Assembly (NCBI GenBank): GCA_902812455.1
Contig: CADDZH010000165.1
Span: 1 to 7,289 of the forward strand
DNA from: Chloroflexota bacterium
Lineage (GTDB): Bacteria > Chloroflexota > Ktedonobacteria > Ktedonobacterales > Ktedonobacteraceae
Length of the DNA stretch: 7,289 nt
Direction: 5' to 3'
The notes beneath the pieces were generated by a model. That model was not told where the DNA came from. It searched no databases and was given only the letters and a program-made list of their open reading frames with translations. Each line of letters opens with the position of its first letter. The first letter of the stretch is position 1. Below are positions 5,475 through 7,289 of this stretch, piece after piece. The translations under genes and the position numbers were made by a program.

Positions 5475-6323
5475 ATGGCTGATAGTACCATGCCATCGGT
5501 TGGCGGGACGCCTTCTCCCAGCGCCGGAGCGCCACGGGACGGCGAGCCGCGTCTCAAGCTGGTAGGTATCAACAAAACGTTCGGTGCGGTGCGCGCACTT
5601 ACCGATGTAGATTTTGAGGTCTATGCGGGTGAAGTCGTCGGCCTCGTGGGAGACAATGGTGCGGGGAAATCGACCCTCATCAAAGTGATCGCCGGCGTTG
5701 GGCCTGCCGACTCCGGGGAAATCTTCCTGGAAGGCCAGCCGGTCAATATTCCCACACCACAGGCCGCCACCCGCCTTGGCATCGAGACCGTTTACCAGGA
5801 CCTCGCTCTGTGCGATAACCTGGATGTGGTGAGCAATCTCTTTTTAGGGCGTGAAGAGCGAACGCCTTTTCGCGCTTTATCTGACGTTCACATGGAAAGC
5901 CGCACCCGGCAAGTTCTGCGCTCTCTTGACGTGAAAATCCCCTCGGTACGATCATTGGTCGCGTCGCTCTCTGGAGGCCAGCGGCAATCTATTGCCGTCG
6001 CCAAGACTATTCTGCGCGAAGCAAAAGTCGTCCTCCTGGATGAGCCAACGGCCGCACTCGGAGTAGCGCAAACCCGGCAGGTGCTGAACCTGATCCGCCG
6101 CTTGCGCGATCAAGGATTGGCGGTGGTGGTTATCTCACATAACCTGGCCGATGTCTTTGAGGTTGTTGACCGTGTGATTGTGCTGCGCCTTGGCAGGCGA
6201 GTTGCCACCTTCGATGTAAAAAATACGACGCCTGAACAGGTGGTAGGTGCTATCACCGGCGCAGAATTCGGTGAATTAATGACGGCAGGTGGTAACGGTA
6301 CAGAGGAAAGCGCCCAAGCGTAA
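5475..6323 (+). CDS. Single-domain sugar ABC transporter ATP-binding protein (XylG/FrcA type)
   Basis: A complete 282-residue ATPase that would energise sugar import with the permease and binding protein encoded just upstream. Every motif of one nucleotide-binding domain is present: Walker A GDNGAGKST (59-67), Q-loop Gln108 in VYQDLALC, signature LSGGQRQ (165-171), Walker B VVLLDE (185-190, catalytic Glu190) and switch His222 in VVISHNL. The PTAALGV D-loop (191-197) is typical of sugar ATPases of this branch. E. coli XylG and RbsA are about 500 residues with two fused ATPase domains; here there is one, as in FrcA-type proteins, so a homodimer is expected. The first 25 residues are a Pro/Ser/Gly-rich extension before the fold starts at LKLVGINKTFG. 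The end is a normal stop with no trace of a second domain downstream, so this is not a truncation within the window. The substrate is unproven, hence no gene symbol. Confidence 0.92.
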   Translation: MADSTMPSVGGTPSPSAGAPRDGEPRLKLVGINKTFGAVRALTDVDFEVYAGEVVGLVGDNGAGKSTLIKVIAGVGPADSGEIFLEGQPVNIPTPQAATRLGIETVYQDLALCDNLDVVSNLFLGREERTPFRALSDVHMESRTRQVLRSLDVKIPSVRSLVASLSGGQRQSIAVAKTILREAKVVLLDEPTAALGVAQTRQVLNLIRRLRDQGLAVVVISHNLADVFEVVDRVIVLRLGRRVATFDVKNTTPEQVVGAITGAEFGELMTAGGNGTEESAQA

Positions 6324-6326
6324 ATA

Positions 6327-6379
6327 GGGTAGGGACAGGGCTTGCCCCTGTCCTATAGGAAGGGGGCTTGTCCCTGCCC
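6327..6379. repeat. GC-rich tandem/inverted repeat between convergent genes
   Basis: Two 16-base direct copies, GGGCTTGCCCCTGTCC (6338-6353) and GGGCTTGTCCCTGCCC (6364-6379), match at 14 of 16 positions. The first copy also forms a hairpin: GGACAGGG (6333-6340) pairs with CCCTGTCC (6346-6353) over a five-base loop. Alternatively GGGTAGGGACA (6327-6337) pairs with TGTCCCTGCCC (6369-6379), 11 pairs with one G-U. It begins 3 bases after the ATPase stop and lies between convergent genes, where it could help end transcription, although no T-run follows on the plus strand. The rest of the gap (6380-6466) shows nothing I can name. Confidence 0.5.
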
Positions 6380-6466
6380 TGGCTCCGGCACCGATTCGTG
6401 TCCCAATTGCATTCGCCAGCAAAGTTCCTTATGGGGACCAGGTTCCATCTCTCCTCGTTCGCAACC

Positions 6467-7289
6467 CTAAGATGTAGTGGCCTCCCTTGTGGGGGTCAGG
6501 GTTTCTGCTTTGTCTTCAAAAGGAATCAAGTTGTAGTGCTGCGCATCGAAATGGCGTGTCCTGTGGCGAAACTCGAAGGTAAATCCGGGCCAGAGCGTGG
6601 TGTTGCGGCCATGTGCATCTAGATACCAGCTAGAGCAGCCTGATGTCCAGACGGTGCCGCGCATGCGTTGCTGCATCTCGGCATTGAATGCCTCCTGGGT
6701 CTCGGGCCGTACATCGACGGCCTTCAAGTTTCGCCGCTCCATTGTGCGCAAGCAGTCCAGAATATAGTTGATCTGGGACTCGATCATGAAAACCATCGAA
6801 TTATGCCCCAGGCCAGTATGTGGGCCAATGAGCAAGAAGAGATTGGGAAAGCCCGAGACGGTCGTTCCCAGGTAGGCGCTCAGGCCCGCGCGCCATCTAT
6901 CAGCCAGTGATTGGCCTCCCCGCCCATAGATGTGTTGAGGAAGCCGCGCATCCGTCACATGAAAGCCTGTCCCGCAAATGATCGTGTCTACCTCATACTC
7001 TTTGCCATCCCCGGTCACGATGCTGTTTGCCCGTACCTCACGAATGCGCTCGCTGATAACCTCGACATTGGGCTGTACCAGCGCCGGGTAAAAGTCGTCA
7101 GAGAGCAGGATGCGCTTGCAGCCCATTGTATATTGAGGCGTGAGCTTTGCCCGCAGCGTAGGATCCTTCACCTGTCTTGCCAGGTGCCGCAGCGCAATCC
7201 GCTCTCCCTTCTCCATCATCCTGGGCCGGTAGATGAAGGCGAGCGCTACATACTCATGCCACCAGTAGATTCTGGCGCGCGCAAGGCGC
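6467..7289 (-). CDS. Flavin-containing (Baeyer-Villiger-type) monooxygenase, C-terminal part (runs off right edge)
   Basis: This holds the last 273 residues of a leftward gene that stays open to the window edge. The ATG at 7219 is internal: another 23 codons upstream (RLARARIYWWHEYVALAFIY...) continue in frame without a stop. The family uses FAD and NADPH to insert one oxygen atom into ketones or to oxidise N or S atoms, and members are usually about 490-550 residues, so roughly 220 or more N-terminal residues are missing, including the FAD GxGxxG site and the Baeyer-Villiger fingerprint. Visible motifs, numbered from the window edge, are GCKRILLSDDFYPAL (56-70), the CGTGFHVTD block (105-113, counterpart of the ATGF segment), FPNLFLLIGPHTGLGHNS (147-164) and WYLDAHGRNTTLWPG (221-235). 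These favour the class B/Baeyer-Villiger group. The substrate is unknown. It converges on the transporter operon with a 143-base repeat-containing gap. Confidence 0.9.
   Translation of the reverse strand, partial: RLARARIYWWHEYVALAFIYRPRMMEKGERIALRHLARQVKDPTLRAKLTPQYTMGCKRILLSDDFYPALVQPNVEVISERIREVRANSIVTGDGKEYEVDTIICGTGFHVTDARLPQHIYGRGGQSLADRWRAGLSAYLGTTVSGFPNLFLLIGPHTGLGHNSMVFMIESQINYILDCLRTMERRNLKAVDVRPETQEAFNAEMQQRMRGTVWTSGCSSWYLDAHGRNTTLWPGFTFEFRHRTRHFDAQHYNLIPFEDKAETLTPTREATTS

Noticed and set aside
6368..6622. 84-codon plus-strand open frame overlapping the monooxygenase
   Set aside because: Mostly antisense to the conserved C-terminus of the monooxygenase, with low-quality composition and no motif.
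7217..7219. ATG at 7219 as the monooxygenase start
   Set aside because: The frame continues open for 23 more codons to the edge with family-like sequence, and the protein would lack its FAD and NADPH sites.
1..7289. CRISPR array, tRNA, rRNA, transposase or toxin-antitoxin genes
   Set aside because: No regularly spaced direct repeats, no tRNA- or rRNA-like segments, and no transposase or toxin motifs were seen on either strand.

Overview
The window is a bacterial chromosomal segment of moderate GC content, dense in genes. The mix of genes suggests a soil-type, heterotrophic Gram-positive-like or Chloroflexota organism (Ktedonobacteria-like is my best guess). It holds a lipoprotein sugar-binding protein with a Ser-rich linker, a single-domain sugar ATPase, an S9A oligopeptidase, a class B flavin monooxygenase, and GC-rich palindromic repeats between genes. 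The taxonomic call is inference only; there is no rRNA or marker gene to confirm it.

Layout, left to right. (1) Positions 1-208, minus strand: the first 69 codons of a secreted SGNH/GDSL-type hydrolase that runs off the left edge. (2) Positions 209-481: a divergent intergenic region with a sigma70-like promoter firing leftward into the hydrolase, a GC-rich imperfect inverted repeat, and an extended -10 promoter firing rightward. (3) Positions 482-2557, plus: a complete 691-residue cytosolic prolyl oligopeptidase (S9A) with an intact catalytic triad. (4) Positions 2558-2797: a structured leader with a possible promoter, an orphan Shine-Dalgarno and two consecutive hairpins just before the next gene. 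(5) Positions 2798-6323, plus: a monosaccharide ABC importer of the XylF/ChvE-XylH-XylG type in the order binding protein, permease, ATPase. The binding-protein and permease genes are separated by a 296-base gap holding a nested set of inverted repeats, including a roughly 100-base palindromic MITE-like element. The permease and ATPase genes are only 29 bases apart. (6) Positions 6324-6466: a repeat-rich gap between convergent genes. (7) Positions 6467-7289, minus: the C-terminal 273 residues of a flavin-containing (Baeyer-Villiger-type) monooxygenase that runs off the right edge.

How the genes work together: the ABC cassette is a self-contained sugar importer. The lipoprotein captures a pentose or hexose outside the membrane, a homodimer of the permease forms the channel, and two copies of the 282-residue ATPase would power it, because this ATPase carries one nucleotide-binding domain where E. 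coli XylG carries two. No sugar kinase, isomerase or regulator is inside the window, so the substrate cannot be fixed. The oligopeptidase, hydrolase and monooxygenase have no evident functional link to the importer. I see no wholly new protein system. The least ordinary material is non-coding: the nested, mutually exclusive inverted repeats inside the transporter operon and the structured leader of the binding-protein gene.
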